Made by a program: the position numbers and the translations under genes | The notes under the pieces: generated by a model | What the model saw: the letters and a program-made list of their open reading frames with translations, nothing else | What the model was told of the DNA's origin: nothing | Database searches by the model: none | From: Symsagittifera roscoffensis | Taxonomy: Eukaryota > Xenacoelomorpha > Acoela > Convolutidae | Reading direction: 5' to 3' | Length of the DNA stretch: 64,000 bases | Assembly: GCF_963678635.1 (NCBI RefSeq) | Contig: NC_087071.1 | Coordinates: 30,990,141-31,054,140 of the forward strand | Part shown: one piece after another, positions 1 through 10,895 of the stretch | How the letters are laid out: every line of letters begins with the position of its first letter | Position numbering within the stretch: the stretch's first letter is position 1

Positions 1-815
1 CTCCTGCTGATCTACTTCGGCTAGGGCTTGTGAACTAACGTACAAACTTTCTCAGATAAAAAAAACGATAAATATTATACCGTTTATGGTAAGAGTGTGG
101 CTGGGCTAATTTTTTGCATTTGTGTATTTCCTTGTTATGAAGATTCGCTGTGATTTTTAAAGTAATGTATCATTACTTTGTAGGAACTTTCACAGCCGTG
201 CTTACTAATTTTGTGGTCCTCTGTTTGATCATTTTGCATGCTGCAGGTAGAACCTAGTGCGTTATGAGCTGCAAATTGTGTTCGCTGAGTTGCGGTCGTT
301 CATCTAAAACATTGCACGACTCCACAACGGATGTTTACTTTCGCATTTGAGGCAAAGAACGCATAATGGCCTTGCTAATTTTGAAGCAGCATCAAAAAAT
401 TTGTTTACAAAATACTTTTTACTGTTTCCTCTATTCCCATTTTTTTCGGACAAATACGCACAAAATCAGTTATGCCAGCCTTTACGCAGAGCCAGTCAAT
501 GAAGTGAAGATCTAATACCTGTATTCACCATCTCCAGTAAGCGGATAAACCAATGGTTTTCAAACTTTGAAGTATTTTGCAAAAGTTTGATTCAGAACCG
601 AGAGTTCTTCAGGTTCTCACATTAAAAATTCGAAATTTGTCTGAAGAAAAAAAAACCCACCCCGAGCACAAATATTCCGTCATTTTCGCATCGAAAGTCG
701 GAACAACAAGTTAAAACAAGCTTTGAAACATGTCTTTATAATGATTCCGGTTTTTCAGAAACCGGAAGGACTAGTTAACTCAAAATCTGATAAATATCTG
801 GGTTCTTTGATTGTT
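1..815. other. Non-coding A+T-rich stretch, nothing recognised
   Basis: No reading frame of note and no clear repeat structure was seen. A short segment near 630-710 (containing AAATATTCCGT, then TTTTCG and TCGAAAGTC) resembles 16640-16720 just left of the scaffold gap, so it may belong to an old dispersed repeat. Confidence 0.4.
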
Positions 816-1049
816 CCCGCACCGGAGTTCCTTGAATACTAATCGATTATAATGGAAAAGTGTTGTCTTAAATGTTGTCATTATAATCCATTATCGTGGC
901 AAATTAAGACCACGTAATTGATTATATTGTCATTATAATCGATTATTTTCGTAAAAACACAATCCATTAAAATCCATTATAATGGATCATAATCCCTTGA
1001 AATAATTTCTGCGTTACTCACGGCCTACTCGCGATCTAAACCTACTCGA

Positions 1050-1290
1050 CTAACCCCCCCCCCCTTTGCCCCCATTAGTCCGCATTTACCCAAACCCCTT
1101 CCCCCAGGGGGGGTTAAACTAAGATGAAGGGGGGTTAATTGAGGAGGGTAAACTGGGGTGGGGGGGATTTGGGGATAAACTGGGGTTGGGGGGGGGGGGG
1201 GGGGGGGGTGGGGTAGCGAGGGTTGAATCATAAACCCCCTCCACCAAAGTCTACCAATAACCCCCCCCCCCCCCATGAAGGTGGTTGGGG
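1050..1290. repeat. Poly-C / poly-G low-complexity tract
   Basis: Long C runs (1052-1062, 1261-1274) flank a G-rich stretch (1100-1210) that includes an uninterrupted G run of about 20 bases near 1189-1208. Translations through it are Pro- or Gly-rich artefacts. The G runs could form quadruplexes, and their length is at risk of sequencing error. Similar C/G-rich blocks recur at 41220-41480, 44340-44600 and 48290-48640. Confidence 0.8.
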
Positions 1291-1611
1291 GGTGTAAACA
1301 GGGAAAATGAAACTTGTTTTCGAGGCAAAAGAATCCATTTTTGATCGATTATAATCAATTATAATGGATTTTTTCGAGGGGTTATTCTTGAAATTTACAA
1401 TTTTGTTCAAAATTATCTCATTTCCTGTTTAGGGCAGTTGCTACGAATTACGTTTCATAAAATGTTACATTTCAGAATAAAATTTATATTTTTTTTGTCT
1501 CTATTTTTTCTTATTCATCCCAGTTTAACTAACACTTCATTTCAGTGTTTTTTTAACCAAAACCCTAATAAAACTAAATTTTCAGGGGTTTGAAATAGAT
1601 TTTCATAGCTT

Positions 1612-1760
1612 CCCCCACCGGAGTTCCATGGATAATAATTATAAGTTTTTTTTAAACCCCCCCCCCCCCTTTACCGCCTTCACCATGGATTATAATGACA
1701 AAATTTCAGACAACATTTTTCCAATATAATCGAATATTATCCATGGAGCTCCGGTGCGGG
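1612..1760. mobile_element. Nested 149-bp short copy of the foldback element
   Basis: The termini CCCCCACCGGAGTTCCATGG and CCATGGAGCTCCGGTGCGGG are inverted copies of each other and of the ends of the enclosing element. They surround a poly-C tract and an internal ATGGATTATAATG motif. This looks like a short derivative of the same family, either inserted in or duplicated within the larger one. The immediate flanks AGCTT and AAGC extend the inverted match slightly. Confidence 0.55.
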
Positions 1761-2134
1761 AAGCAACTGCACTAAATAGGAAATGCAATAACTTTGAAAA
1801 AAAGTTGTATATTTCATGACTAACCTCTCGAAAAAATCCATAACAATCAATTATAATTGATTATAATGGATTATTTTGCCTCGAAAGCAAGTTTCATTTT
1901 CTTTCAAAAATAATCGATTATAATCGATTATATTCGGATTTTATTGATTAGAAAAATAGCTTCATTATAATCCACTTTTAATCGATTGTAAACGATTATT
2001 ATCGAAATTTATTGAGACAGACCACTAAAATTCAATATAATCGATTATTATCCATGGAACTCCGGTGCGGGTTGCCTTTAAAAAACGGAGCAAAAAAACA
2101 GTTTCCATTTGCTTACAAAAAACAACGGAAATCT

Positions 2135-2345
2135 GGCTCTTTTTCAATCCCCCCTTTCAAATCAATTTTGAAAAGCTTATTTAACGTTGTCATAATGCAA
2201 TGAAATTTGGCGTGGTGAAAAAATTGACAACTGTGAACAGATTTGTTCTTCAGGCTTTACAGCGTAACATCACGCATTTCGCCGTAATAACACGTAAAAC
2301 AAACATAAAACTCGGTATTTTGAAAGGGGGAACTGCAAAAGCGCC
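2135..2345. mobile_element. hAT-type MITE, copy 1 (subfamily A)
   Basis: It starts GGCTCTTTTTCAATCCCCCC and ends with GGGGGAACTGCAAAAGCGCC, a degenerate form of the 4026-4241 element. The interior (about 2170-2330) matches that element closely over AATGCAATGAAATTTGGCG and the segment following CAGATTTGTTCTTCA. The flanks no longer show a target duplication, so this copy is older or its ends have mutated. Confidence 0.75.
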
Positions 2346-2962
2346 TAAGGGTGGACAGGACAAATCAAAACAAATAACAAGCTAAGACGTTTTAAGAAAA
2401 AAAAATACGTTTGACGGATGCTACGATAGGTATCATAAAACTACCGTTTGATGTTTTGTGTAACCTCAATGTACATGGAATTGTTTGGGTGGGGGAAAAG
2501 ATTATTTGTTTTTATGCATTCAAAAAAAAGCACAATAAAATGTCTCCCCAACTTGCGAGTTTTTACAAGTATTTTTTGTTCATATGTCCAAGTGGTACAA
2601 AAATTTGCATACGCACTAATTAGGCAATGAAAAACTTTTTTGTTCATCATATCTTTACTTGTAAAACCTCTCGTTATACCAAAAAAAATGATTCTTAAGT
2701 GCGGCCGAGGGGAAAAGGAGAAAGAGCCCTCAATGAAATCAAAGCTGATTTCTAAGTGGTTTTTCTTTTTCCACACCTTTGACTGCTCATAATCCTAACT
2801 TTTGATGCTGTTTCGAGAAACAATCAGCACGTGCAAAGGAAAAATCCGATGCGAGTACAAAGAAGTCGTTTTAAGTACACGATATGACGAGTGTTCACTT
2901 CGAATGATATGGTTGACGCAACCAAGTATCGAATAAACGGAACCAATTGTTAGACTACCCTT

Positions 2963-3064
2963 ATGGAAGACCCTAAAGAAGGGCCGAGAGTATCTGCTGG
3001 CGGGTCGAAGGGATCAAAGGAAGAAGTTGAGAAAAGCAAGCAAGGGAAATTGCGATTTTTTTAA
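2963..3064 (+). CDS. Short basic/charged reading frame, possible first exon
   Basis: An ATG opens a 33-codon frame rich in Lys, Glu, Gly and Ser (starts MEDPKEGPRVSAGGSKGSKE, ends in TAA). Its base composition is clearly less A+T-rich than the flanks, which is the main reason to suspect coding. No protein family is recognised. It could be a first exon using an internal GT donor. The acidic candidate exon at 3899-3989 lies on the same strand 0.8 kb downstream, but no phase-consistent join could be established. Confidence 0.25.
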   Translation: MEDPKEGPRVSAGGSKGSKEEVEKSKQGKLRFF

Positions 3065-3551
3065 AGACCATTTATCTACGAGGGAAATGACCAACATACG
3101 AGCTGTACAGCTCATCACTGCGCACCGCTGTTGTGCACCTGCTTAAGAACTCTTTGCGACTTTTTTGTTATTAGTTTTTTCGTAATGTTGCCTTACGCTC
3201 AAGGAACGAGCTCGGATAATGGCGGGCCTCGAACAACCGACCACCGCTCCGATCAACTTCAGATTTACTGTGAATTTTTAGAAAATTTTCAACCATTTCC
3301 TTTCATTTTGATTCAAATGACCATTCTAGCTCTCGTAGTCTGATTATCCGCAAAATTTGCCACTCAAAAATTGTAGCTTTTGCTTAAAGGAAGCTTGTTT
3401 TCATTTAAATTTGATACTTGCACTGATACTAAAAAACTTAGAATTTAAGCTAGTCTAATACTAGAGTCCCCAGGAAGTTTTAGCTTTCCAATAGTAAAAA
3501 CAAGGGGCGTTGCCCATTATAATACCTCTAGCAAATATAGCCCCCATCAAA

Positions 3552-3764
3552 GGCTCTTTTCTAGTTCTCTCTGATTGATTTTTTTGAAATTTGAAAAAAG
3601 CCTGTTTTAAATGAATATTTATGTTCTAGCTTACAATGAAACATGAAAGCGTGATTAAGTGAATGGACAGCTTTGAACACCAGTTTTACTTGCAATACTT
3701 CCTAATGAACGATTTCTAAACAATTTTAAATTGTAAATTTCTGAGGGGGAAATGGAAAAAATCC
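3552..3764. mobile_element. hAT-type MITE, copy 2 (diverged, subfamily B-like)
   Basis: The left end is GGCTCTTTTCTAGTTCTC; the right end GGGGGAAATGGAAAAAATCC is a decayed inverted match. The interior at 3640-3690 (AATGAAACATGAAAGCGTG, then GAATGGACAG) resembles the interior of the 4254-4426 copy. No target duplication survives. Confidence 0.55.
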
Positions 3765-3898
3765 GAAAATCACAATGTACGGGGGCTATAATTTTTTGTT
3801 ACTAGGCTATAAGACCCCAAAAACACTAGTAGGGTAGAGTTGTTACTAATCGGCTCCTACTTTGAGTAAGAACCAAAAGTAGCAATTTCTCCCAATTG

Positions 3899-3989
3899 TA
3901 GAAAATGAGGAAGGAATGGACGATGTGCCCATACAAGATGGCGAGGGATCTCCGGCAGAGGCAAACAACAAAGAGGATGCGCCACATAA
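3899..3989 (+). CDS. Candidate acidic internal exon
   Basis: The segment is preceded by a TTGTAG acceptor and followed by a GTATGT donor. One frame is open throughout and acidic (it contains GMDDVPIQDGEGSPAEAN). Composition is richer in G+C than the surroundings. No domain is recognised. The overlapping minus-strand reading frame at 3857-4060 is less plausible because it runs through the MITE boundary at 4026. Confidence 0.3.
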
Positions 3990-4025
3990 GTATGTATCTT
4001 AATCTGATTCTTAAAAAAATTGGGC

Positions 4026-4241
4026 GGCTCTTTTCCAGTCCCCTCCCCTTTGAATTTCAATTTTGAAAAGTCTATTTAACGTTGTCATAATGCAATGAAA
4101 TTTGGCGTGGTGAACAAATCAACAATTCTGAACAGATTTGTTCTTCATACTTTACAGCGTAACATCACGCATTTAGCCGTAATAGCACGTAAAACAAACA
4201 TAATACTCGGTATTTTGAAAGGGGGGAACTGGAAAAGAGCC
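4026..4241. mobile_element. hAT-type MITE, copy 3 (subfamily A, best preserved)
   Basis: Terminal inverted repeats are GGCTCTTTTCCAGTCCCC and GGGGAACTGGAAAAGAGCC. The element is flanked by a perfect 8-bp direct duplication, AATTGGGC, at 4018-4025 and 4242-4249. An 8-bp target duplication with short inverted ends is the hallmark of hAT-superfamily non-autonomous elements. At 216 bp with no coding capacity it is a MITE. The interior is shared with the copies at 2135, 5363 and, more distantly, 6704. Confidence 0.88.
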
Positions 4242-4253
4242 AATTGGGCTAAC

Positions 4254-4426
4254 GGCTCTTTTCCAGTCCCCCCCTTTGATTTTTTAAAAACTGCATTGAA
4301 ACGTGTCAGCGTGGACAGGTGAACAAACTTTCACAACATTTACAACATGCAAAATTTCGCGTGAACAATTTTTGAACAGCTTCGTTTTGCAAATTTACCC
4401 TGGGGTTGGGAAACTGGAAAAGAGCC
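4254..4426. mobile_element. hAT-type MITE, copy 4 (subfamily B)
   Basis: The ends GGCTCTTTTCCAGTCCCCC and GGGAAACTGGAAAAGAGCC are an inverted pair. The flanks are GGGCTAAC (4246-4253) and GGGCTAGC (4427-4434), an 8-bp target duplication with one mismatch. It sits 12 bp from copy 3 and its left duplication overlaps the right duplication of that copy, so the two insertions are nested side by side. The interior differs from copy 3. Confidence 0.85.
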
Positions 4427-5362
4427 GGGCTAGCCCAAATATTTCAAAAAATATGGTGGATGATCTGTTTTCCCATTTTCCATCCCATCCCAGCTGTATA
4501 TTTGTCCAAGTTAATATTTTGTCACATTGTCAATTGCTGACTAATCTAGTCCATAAAAAATGTATTCAGCCGTCTAATGTAACTTTCTAAAACTACGATT
4601 TACGCTATGAAATTGATGCTTGTTTGAAGTAGAAGGAGGTTTGGAAAGAAACAAGACTATTTTTTTAACAGTTTTTATACATGCTTTAAGGGTAAATGCG
4701 TAAATTATTTAAAAGAAAGTAGGAAGAACAACCGTGTTCGGAGTTTCATCTACAAGAAAGTTTTATTATACTACGATAAAATCAATTCAGATTTTGAAAT
4801 TTTTTTAATTGAAAAAAAGGTGGACAAAATCTGTTTTTTTGAAGAAAAAAAATTAGAAAAAAATTTACCAGTTTTTAATCGGCTGCCGTTTTCTACTTAG
4901 GTCAATTCTCACTTAGGAATTTTTACTTAGGAGTTGAGCACCTAGATATACTGGAGAAAAAAAGACGCAATTAGAGACATTAAAAACAAAAAATGAGAGA
5001 TATTGAGAGATATTGAGAGAAATAAAGTGCTTACTCCTATTTTAGTTTTTGCTCCTAGATATTGACATTCCTAGTTTTTATCAAATAAAGTCTCGAAAAA
5101 TTTAACAAATTCAAAAAACAACTTGAATAAGCTCGTTTTTTAAAGCTCTCATTATAACACTTTCAGAATTTTTGCACAATTTTCTAACCCGAGCAAAAAA
5201 ACGTGATGTGAAATTTCATCTCTCATAGAATCAAAAGAAAATTTTCAGTTCTTACTTTTTTTCCGGATCGAAATCTACGATATTTTTCAAGTATATTTTT
5301 AGTCTGGGCTTTTTTTGGTTTCTTCTTCTAGTAAAAAAAAACAAAAAAATTTTGAAAGATTT

Positions 5363-5567
5363 AGTTCTTTTCCACTTTCGACCCATATATGATTTTCAAC
5401 TATATAAAAAAACTTTTTTACCTTGTCCTAATGTGATGAAATTTGATGTTCACACAAACATATGCGAACAGATTTGTTTATCATTCTTTACATCGCAAAT
5501 CGCGTACTTACCCGCTATAACACCTACAAATATGAAAACAGAAGCATCAGGAAATTGAAGAAGAGCC
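5363..5567. mobile_element. hAT-type MITE, copy 5 (degenerate)
   Basis: The left end AGTTCTTTTCCACTTTCG and right end GGAAATTGAAGAAGAGCC are mutated inverted repeats of the family. The interior (ATGTGATGAAATTTGATG, GAACAGATTTGTTTATCATTC) aligns with subfamily A. No exact target duplication survives. Confidence 0.6.
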
Positions 5568-6703
5568 AAAAAGTCTTCAGAAAAAAGCTGCTCTAATTAT
5601 TTTAGCTTGAACAACTGAACAGAGATTATCAACAACTTTTGATGCAAGTTGCTGAAATTATTTTTCAGCAAGTTTGTATGAAACTTGTCGGAGTGCTGGT
5701 AAAAATCTAAAATACCAATGCAAGCGAATATGCGGTTGCTGTGAAAGTAGCACAGAATATTCCAACCACGTCAAAAAAACTAACAACAAAAATTCTTTTC
5801 TTTTTTGATTTAAGATAACTTTTGTGAGTGGTGTGATAAATAAGTGTAAGCAAAAACCCAAAATTCAAAATTTCGACAATATATATGATATTAAGATACA
5901 CCAGAAAATAGGAAACAGTTTTTTTGCAAAAAAAATGCAAGAAATACAAAAAAACTTTTTGAAAGTTCCTAATTTTTTTTTTCAATTTTTTGCAGACATT
6001 TTTTGAAAATATTTTTTTTTTGACATTGGGACAAAATTTCGAAGGAAAATTTTATGCCGTTCAAATAAAAGCTGAAGCGGTCCTACTATGATATTAAATT
6101 CGAACCCTTCCAATATTTGTTTGTTGTATCTGATTTTGCCTGAAAAGCGAAAAAAAAGAAGAAAAAAGTCACACCTAAATAAAAAACGGATATCCATTCT
6201 CAATGGTAACAACAAAACTTCATAATACATTTTCAAAGGCAACAGAGTGATAATTAATCATATGACTTTATGGAAAAGGTGAAGTATTACACCAGTGCAA
6301 TAATTGCTCAACTGGCTTTTTTCGCTTCCCCATAACAGGAGCATCAGTTTTATGATATTACTTATGATTGTACAAGAATAAGTAGGAAGTTTAAAAAAAC
6401 TTGAATATTATCAAAACATTTTTTTTTCACAGATAACATTTGCAGTTGGATAAAAATGTGAGAATACCACTCCAATAAAAAAAACTTCGTTTCTTAACTT
6501 TTTGTGAAAGGGCTCCAGAGTACCTCGGATTAAATATTTCACCGTTTTTTTTTGTTTTTATTGAGTCACAATTAGTATAGTGATGCAAATCAAATGTAGC
6601 AATCATTGTGTTCTAGTTTGGTTAATTGCTATTTTTATCTCAGAAATACTTGAGATCTTTGTATTTTTTTTGCGATTTCAATCTGCAAATGATTTTTTAT
6701 GAT

Positions 6704-6892
6704 AAAAGCCGGATTTCCCAAAATTGAATTTGGATTTTTTTTTCAAAGATAACTTAATGCAATGAAATTTTGAATTCTGAGCAAAATAACAATTGTGAAG
6801 ATATTTGGTCTGTTCATTCAAATAACGCTTAGCATGACTCTGAAAATGGAAAAAACATTGAAGTGTGTAGGGAAACTTGAAAACAGCTGTTT
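6704..6892. mobile_element. hAT-type MITE, copy 6 (very degenerate)
   Basis: The interior AACTTAATGCAATGAAATTTTG and the downstream order of motifs follow subfamily A. The right end GGGAAACTTGAAAACAGC matches the terminal repeat weakly. Boundaries are approximate. Confidence 0.4.
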
Positions 6893-7169
6893 TTGGTGCA
6901 CTGTTCTGAAAATGATTATCAGTTGACAAACTTTCATCGGATTTTACCGTATGTATGGCAACCTTGCATGTGAGTTTTCATTTGAATTTTTTGTTAGGAA
7001 AGAAACTAGAAATTGATTTTGGAAGCACATTTCAAATTTATTGACAGAATTAAAATCAAAAATTTTTTAACTTTAAAGTGTTTGCTGAAAATGACCAATT
7101 TTTCCGTTTCTTTTTCTCAAAGTTTGTGAAAATTAAGAATTCACTAATAAAACTTGAAATAAAAGTCCA

Positions 7170-7393
7170 GGCTCTTCTTCGTTTCTTTCAAAACCTGCAA
7201 GTTTTGAGGTGTAAAATCGTTGTTTGCGTAATCTGTTTATTATGAAATTTGACATGCGGACTAATTAAGCCATGATAATCAAAAAATAACATAAATAACT
7301 TTGTAGAAACACACGTTGAACCATGAAAACGACGATGAGGGAAAGCAAAAAGGGGGCCACGAACAGGCAAGGTGGTGGAAAGCGAAAAGAGCC
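7170..7393. mobile_element. hAT-type MITE, copy 7 (degenerate)
   Basis: It begins GGCTCTTCTTCGTTTCTTTC and ends GGTGGAAAGCGAAAAGAGCC, an inverted pair with one indel. The interior contains TTATGAAATTTGACATGCGG, like subfamily A. Two overlapping plus-strand frames of 66-72 codons (7316-7541) start inside it and are probably fortuitous, although one is acidic and preceded by a TTTGTAG acceptor-like site. Confidence 0.5.
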
Positions 7394-8069
7394 AAGGTTG
7401 AACAAAAAACACTTTCAGAACTTGAAATCACTTATGTGTATAAATTTTCCAAAAGAGAAAAAAATTTGGTTCCAACACTCGAAGAAAGATGGAAAATTTG
7501 TCATCAGGATAGTTAATTTCAAGACCAATTTTGACTTGTAAACTAACCAATTTTGAAGTATTTTTTGAACTCATTTGAAAGGTTGTCTTGAACTCAAAAG
7601 TTTTTTGCTGTATTCATTTTTCTTACAGTTATGGGATTTTGAAAATTGCCACCTGTATCTATGTATAGCTTTTAATTATCGTTTATTTGCTCTGCGAACA
7701 TAAATAACTGTAACAATCAAATAGAAATTAAATAGCTGTGTTGCATGTTTTTGTGAACATTTTGATTGTAAATTTTATGTTGAATGCAAAAAATTTTTTT
7801 TTTCAGATCCTTGAAAATAAATTACTTTATCTGAGTTATTTCCAATTCTATTTAACTCAAATTGTTTCGATTCTTGGCTGATCGCGGGATTTTTGAAACA
7901 GATAATTGAGCTCTGTTCCGGTACATAATTGATTTTTCCGAAACTTATTTTTACAAAAAAAACTGTTTAAAATTACTGTTTTTGTTCTAAACTGCAATGA
8001 AAAGAGTGAATGCGAATTAGTAAACAAACTGTTACAATGTTTTTTGCGATTAACGTATAAACAACTTTT

Positions 8070-8332
8070 GTCTCTTTATCAGTTTCTCATCCCTCGTAAA
8101 ATTACAAATTAAAAATTGTTGACACGGCATTTTGCATGTAAGAAATGTTTGAAAAATTTAATCAACTGTTCACGCTGACTCATTTTAAAGCTTTTTATTA
8201 CCAGCAAAGTTATTTAAATTAGACTTTTTATAATGAATTTCAAAAAAGAATCAAAGAGGGAGACTGGATTATAATCCAATTTTTCCCTAATTTACTTTAA
8301 ATTAACGAGGGGATGGGAAACTCAAAAAAGCC
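8070..8332. mobile_element. hAT-type MITE, copy 8
   Basis: The left end GTCTCTTTATCAGTTTCTC and right end GGGAAACTCAAAAAAGCC are inverted copies of the family terminus. Both continue inward with a CCCTCGT/ACGAGGGG match. The flanks CAACTTTT (8062-8069) and CAAGTTTT (8333-8340) form an 8-bp target duplication with one mismatch. A further stray right end (GGGTTGGGAAACTGGAAA) follows near 8368-8385, suggesting a fragment of another copy. Confidence 0.75.
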
Positions 8333-8840
8333 CAAGTTTTTAATAACTTTTCAAAATAATTTTACGAGCGGGTTGGGAAACTGGAAACTTTGATCTAACA
8401 GACAGTAGGCATCTTAACGCTCTATGGCACAAACTGATTTATCTTATCTTAAGAAGAGCGATAGCGGGGCAAGATATAGCCTCGAGGTACTATATGTTAT
8501 TTTCCAGTTTTTTGTTTTGCCAAAACAAAAACATATTTTATGAAAACTTATCTTAAAAGAAAGTTTTAAAAGAGCAGAATTTTTCTTGAAATTGTATAAG
8601 AAGTTGTATGACAGGAGAAATTTTTGCAAGATGGTCAAGTTGGGTAGGTTTCAATTTCCGTTCAAGTTTTCTTATAGACCATTGATATATGCAAGAGAAT
8701 GAAAAACTAGAATTAGTATGAATATATAATAAAATGCACGGAGCAGTTCTCAGCTCTGAGCCACAAAAAAAATAGCACATTTTGAAAAATGAAAAATTAA
8801 TAGGTCTTTTTTCAGTCGTGCCCCTGAACAGATGTCACCC

Positions 8841-9055
8841 GTTGGTCTTCTTAGCCCCGACAAACCCACCCCCTCGCCTTCATTTCTCCCCCAAGAGGCA
8901 GACCGGGTTACGATCGAGGAGCACCATCACCATCATCATCACCAAACTCTGGGTTTATCCCTCCTTGTTGCCACTCTCTGAAAACACAGAAAAGTATCGC
9001 TAGTTCAAATGCTTCAGCTCCTCCTCCTCCTCCCCTCCCCTTGCCCTTTTCTTTT
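8841..9055. repeat. C-rich, pyrimidine-rich low-complexity segment
   Basis: C-rich patches (CCCACCCCCTCGCC near 8867-8880), a CACCATCACCATCATCATCACC run at 8921-8942 and a CTCCTCCTCCTCCTCCCC run near 9018-9040. A 73-codon plus-strand frame passes through it, but it is compositionally odd and unsupported. Confidence 0.6.
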
Positions 9056-9851
9056 TCAATTCCCGTTCTTCTTCCTTGAAATGTGAAATTGATCTCAGGA
9101 ATGATTTTTCAAACCTTTGTTTTCGTGCTTATGAGTCTTCTGAAATTAAAATAGAGGTAGGAGTAACTTATATTTTTGAAGAGCCTCAACAGGGCGGTAT
9201 CCGCTTACATTAATGTAAGGATAAATAGCTTGGAATTTCCCTAAGGGACTTTCAAATAACAGAAGTCAGGTTTTAAAGAGTGAATTCAAAATCGTCTTAA
9301 GGCAACAAAACTATGAGCGTAAATCGAAACTCACCAATATGACACTGCAGTTTTCGAGAGAAGGAAGAAAAACGCAGTCAGTCAGATTTCAGATATTAGC
9401 TTTAAAACGTACAGGAATTTCGCAAAAGGTCACATTTTTTTGTTTTTCTACTGACTATTTTTGCTATATTTGCTGCTCAAAAGAGTTAAATCAATATTAA
9501 ATCTTTTCATTCAAAATCATGGAAGTCGAACAAGCTCTTTTAGCACCCCCCCCCCTCCCCCCTGCTATGCTTAACTTGAAAAAATTCAGTTAAAAGTGCT
9601 CGGAGGCTTAAAATTTATCATGAACTACTCAGTTACATGCACATTTGCTTTAAAACAATAAAATCCGCGTAAATTGAGTTCCAATAATTTCAACAGTGTG
9701 ACATGGAAAACATGAACGAATGCTATGAGAGCTTATTAAAAAATAGCAAAAAAATTGTTTTTTTTTGCCAGAAAAGATCTGCCTTGTTTGCTTGATCTGT
9801 TTTTCTTTTGTCTAAAATTACCTGCATGAAGTCAAAAAAGTATGAAGCTGT
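9056..9851. other. Upstream region of the membrane-protein gene; no feature seen
   Basis: A+T-rich sequence with one C run (9546-9560). It should contain the promoter of the gene beginning at 9852. No convincing TATA box or initiator can be assigned. Confidence 0.35.
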
Positions 9852-10847
9852 ATGGCAACAATGGGGGGTACAACCCCCACCCTCCTAGTGGTGTGCACCT
9901 TCATCCTGATTCTTCTGTTTGGTCTGATGTTGATTGGCGTGCTAGTCGTCTGTTCCTACTGTGCTTCCAAGATCCAAACTGTACATCAAGACATCCAAGA
10001 TATAGAACGAAACAATTATAATGGTAAGCTAACATGATTGGACCATTTCAGAAACTGAGTTACTTCAAAATTGTAGGTGAAAGAGTAAAATTAAAGACAC
10101 CAGTTTATACAAATTTGTCACAAAAAATCAGGCGAACAAGACTTTTCTTCAAATGATCCTTTCGTTAAAATTAAATCTTGGGATGTTTATTTTTTAACGC
10201 TTATTAGAGATGTTAATTAGAGATATTTCTTAGAGATTCTGATTACTGTGAAAAAAGTGCAGTTTCTTGGGCTCCAAATTTTGTTATCAAACAAGGGAGT
10301 GCGGCTAGTTAGATAATAAGTTCTCATAGAATTAAAAAATAATCTCGAAAGACGTGTATTGATGCTGTGCAAGTTATCGAAAAACTTTCAGACCAAATCA
10401 ATTTTTGGGGAAAATGAGACCTGATCGAACTTTTGGTAAAACTATCCTTGGCTAGAAAAATTATATCTTACTTTTTTCTTCTGTGGAAAGCTCTATCAAG
10501 ATTTTTCTTAAAGGGAACTCTCAAATGATTGAGTGCCTCTTTCAACAGAGTTCAACTGAATTGAAAATATATAGTAAAAAAAAACAAAAAAAATGCTGGT
10601 TGAAAACCCTCGAGAAAGCCTCTTGATTTTGCGGAAGTTATTCACAAACACAATTTAAAAACATCCAAAACTATAAATATATGATTGACTATCGATACAA
10701 AAATTGATTTCAGCAAACCTTGCTCTCGGAATTGGATTGAGCGAAATTCAAGAGTGGCTGATGGACAATTTCAGTGTGAACGCTACGACAAAAACTACAA
10801 CTACTTCAACAATCACAGCAGCTACAAATGCATCCTTGACAACATAA
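9852..10847 (+). CDS. Small single-pass membrane protein, two exons
   Basis: Exon 1 is 9852-10023 (57 codons plus one base) and ends at a strong GTAAGC donor. Exon 2 is 10714-10847, preceded by TTTCAG. The phase-1 join keeps a single open frame of 101 residues ending in TAA. Residues about 12-35 are a strong hydrophobic helix (LLVVCTFILILLFGLMLIGV), then YCASK and a polar segment with QDIQDIERN. Exon 2 gives NLALGIGLSEIQEWLMDNFS and a Thr/Ser/Ala-rich tail with potential N-glycosylation sites (NFS, NAT, NAS). With few N-terminal residues before the helix, either a signal anchor or a cleavable signal peptide is possible. No family is recognised. The intron is 690 bp. The matching phase, good splice sites and higher G+C in both exons make this the best host-type gene in the window. 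Confidence 0.7.
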
Positions 10848-10895
10848 AGAGAAACAACTGTATTTTTAGGTTATTTTCTGTTGAACAACTCAAAA

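Larger units (their letters stand above)
816..2071. mobile_element. Foldback (terminal-inverted-repeat) element with ATCGATTATAAT motifs
   Basis: The left end reads CCCGCACCGGAGTTCC and the right end GGAACTCCGGTGCGGG, an exact 16-bp inverted pair at 816-831 and 2056-2071. Just inside both ends lie ATCGATTATAATGG-like palindromic motifs. Such motifs recur about a dozen times through the element (for example near 842, 919, 962, 1339, 1843, 1907 and 2036). There is no coding capacity, only poly-C/poly-G tracts. No convincing target-site duplication flanks it (left TGATTGTT, right TTGCCTTT), so the class is undetermined. I infer a non-autonomous foldback or MITE-like element that carries a nested smaller copy. 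Confidence 0.6.

Noticed and set aside
1025-1410. Pro/Gly-rich minus-strand frames
   Set aside because: They translate poly-C/poly-G tracts whose lengths are uncertain; no splice or start signals.
7316-7541. Two overlapping plus-strand frames, one acidic, as exons
   Set aside because: They begin inside a degenerate MITE and end in A+T-rich DNA; the acceptor-like TTTGTAG is not matched by a convincing donor.
8782-9003. 73-codon plus-strand frame
   Set aside because: It runs through C-rich sequence and a CACCATCATC run with no splice support or recognisable motif.
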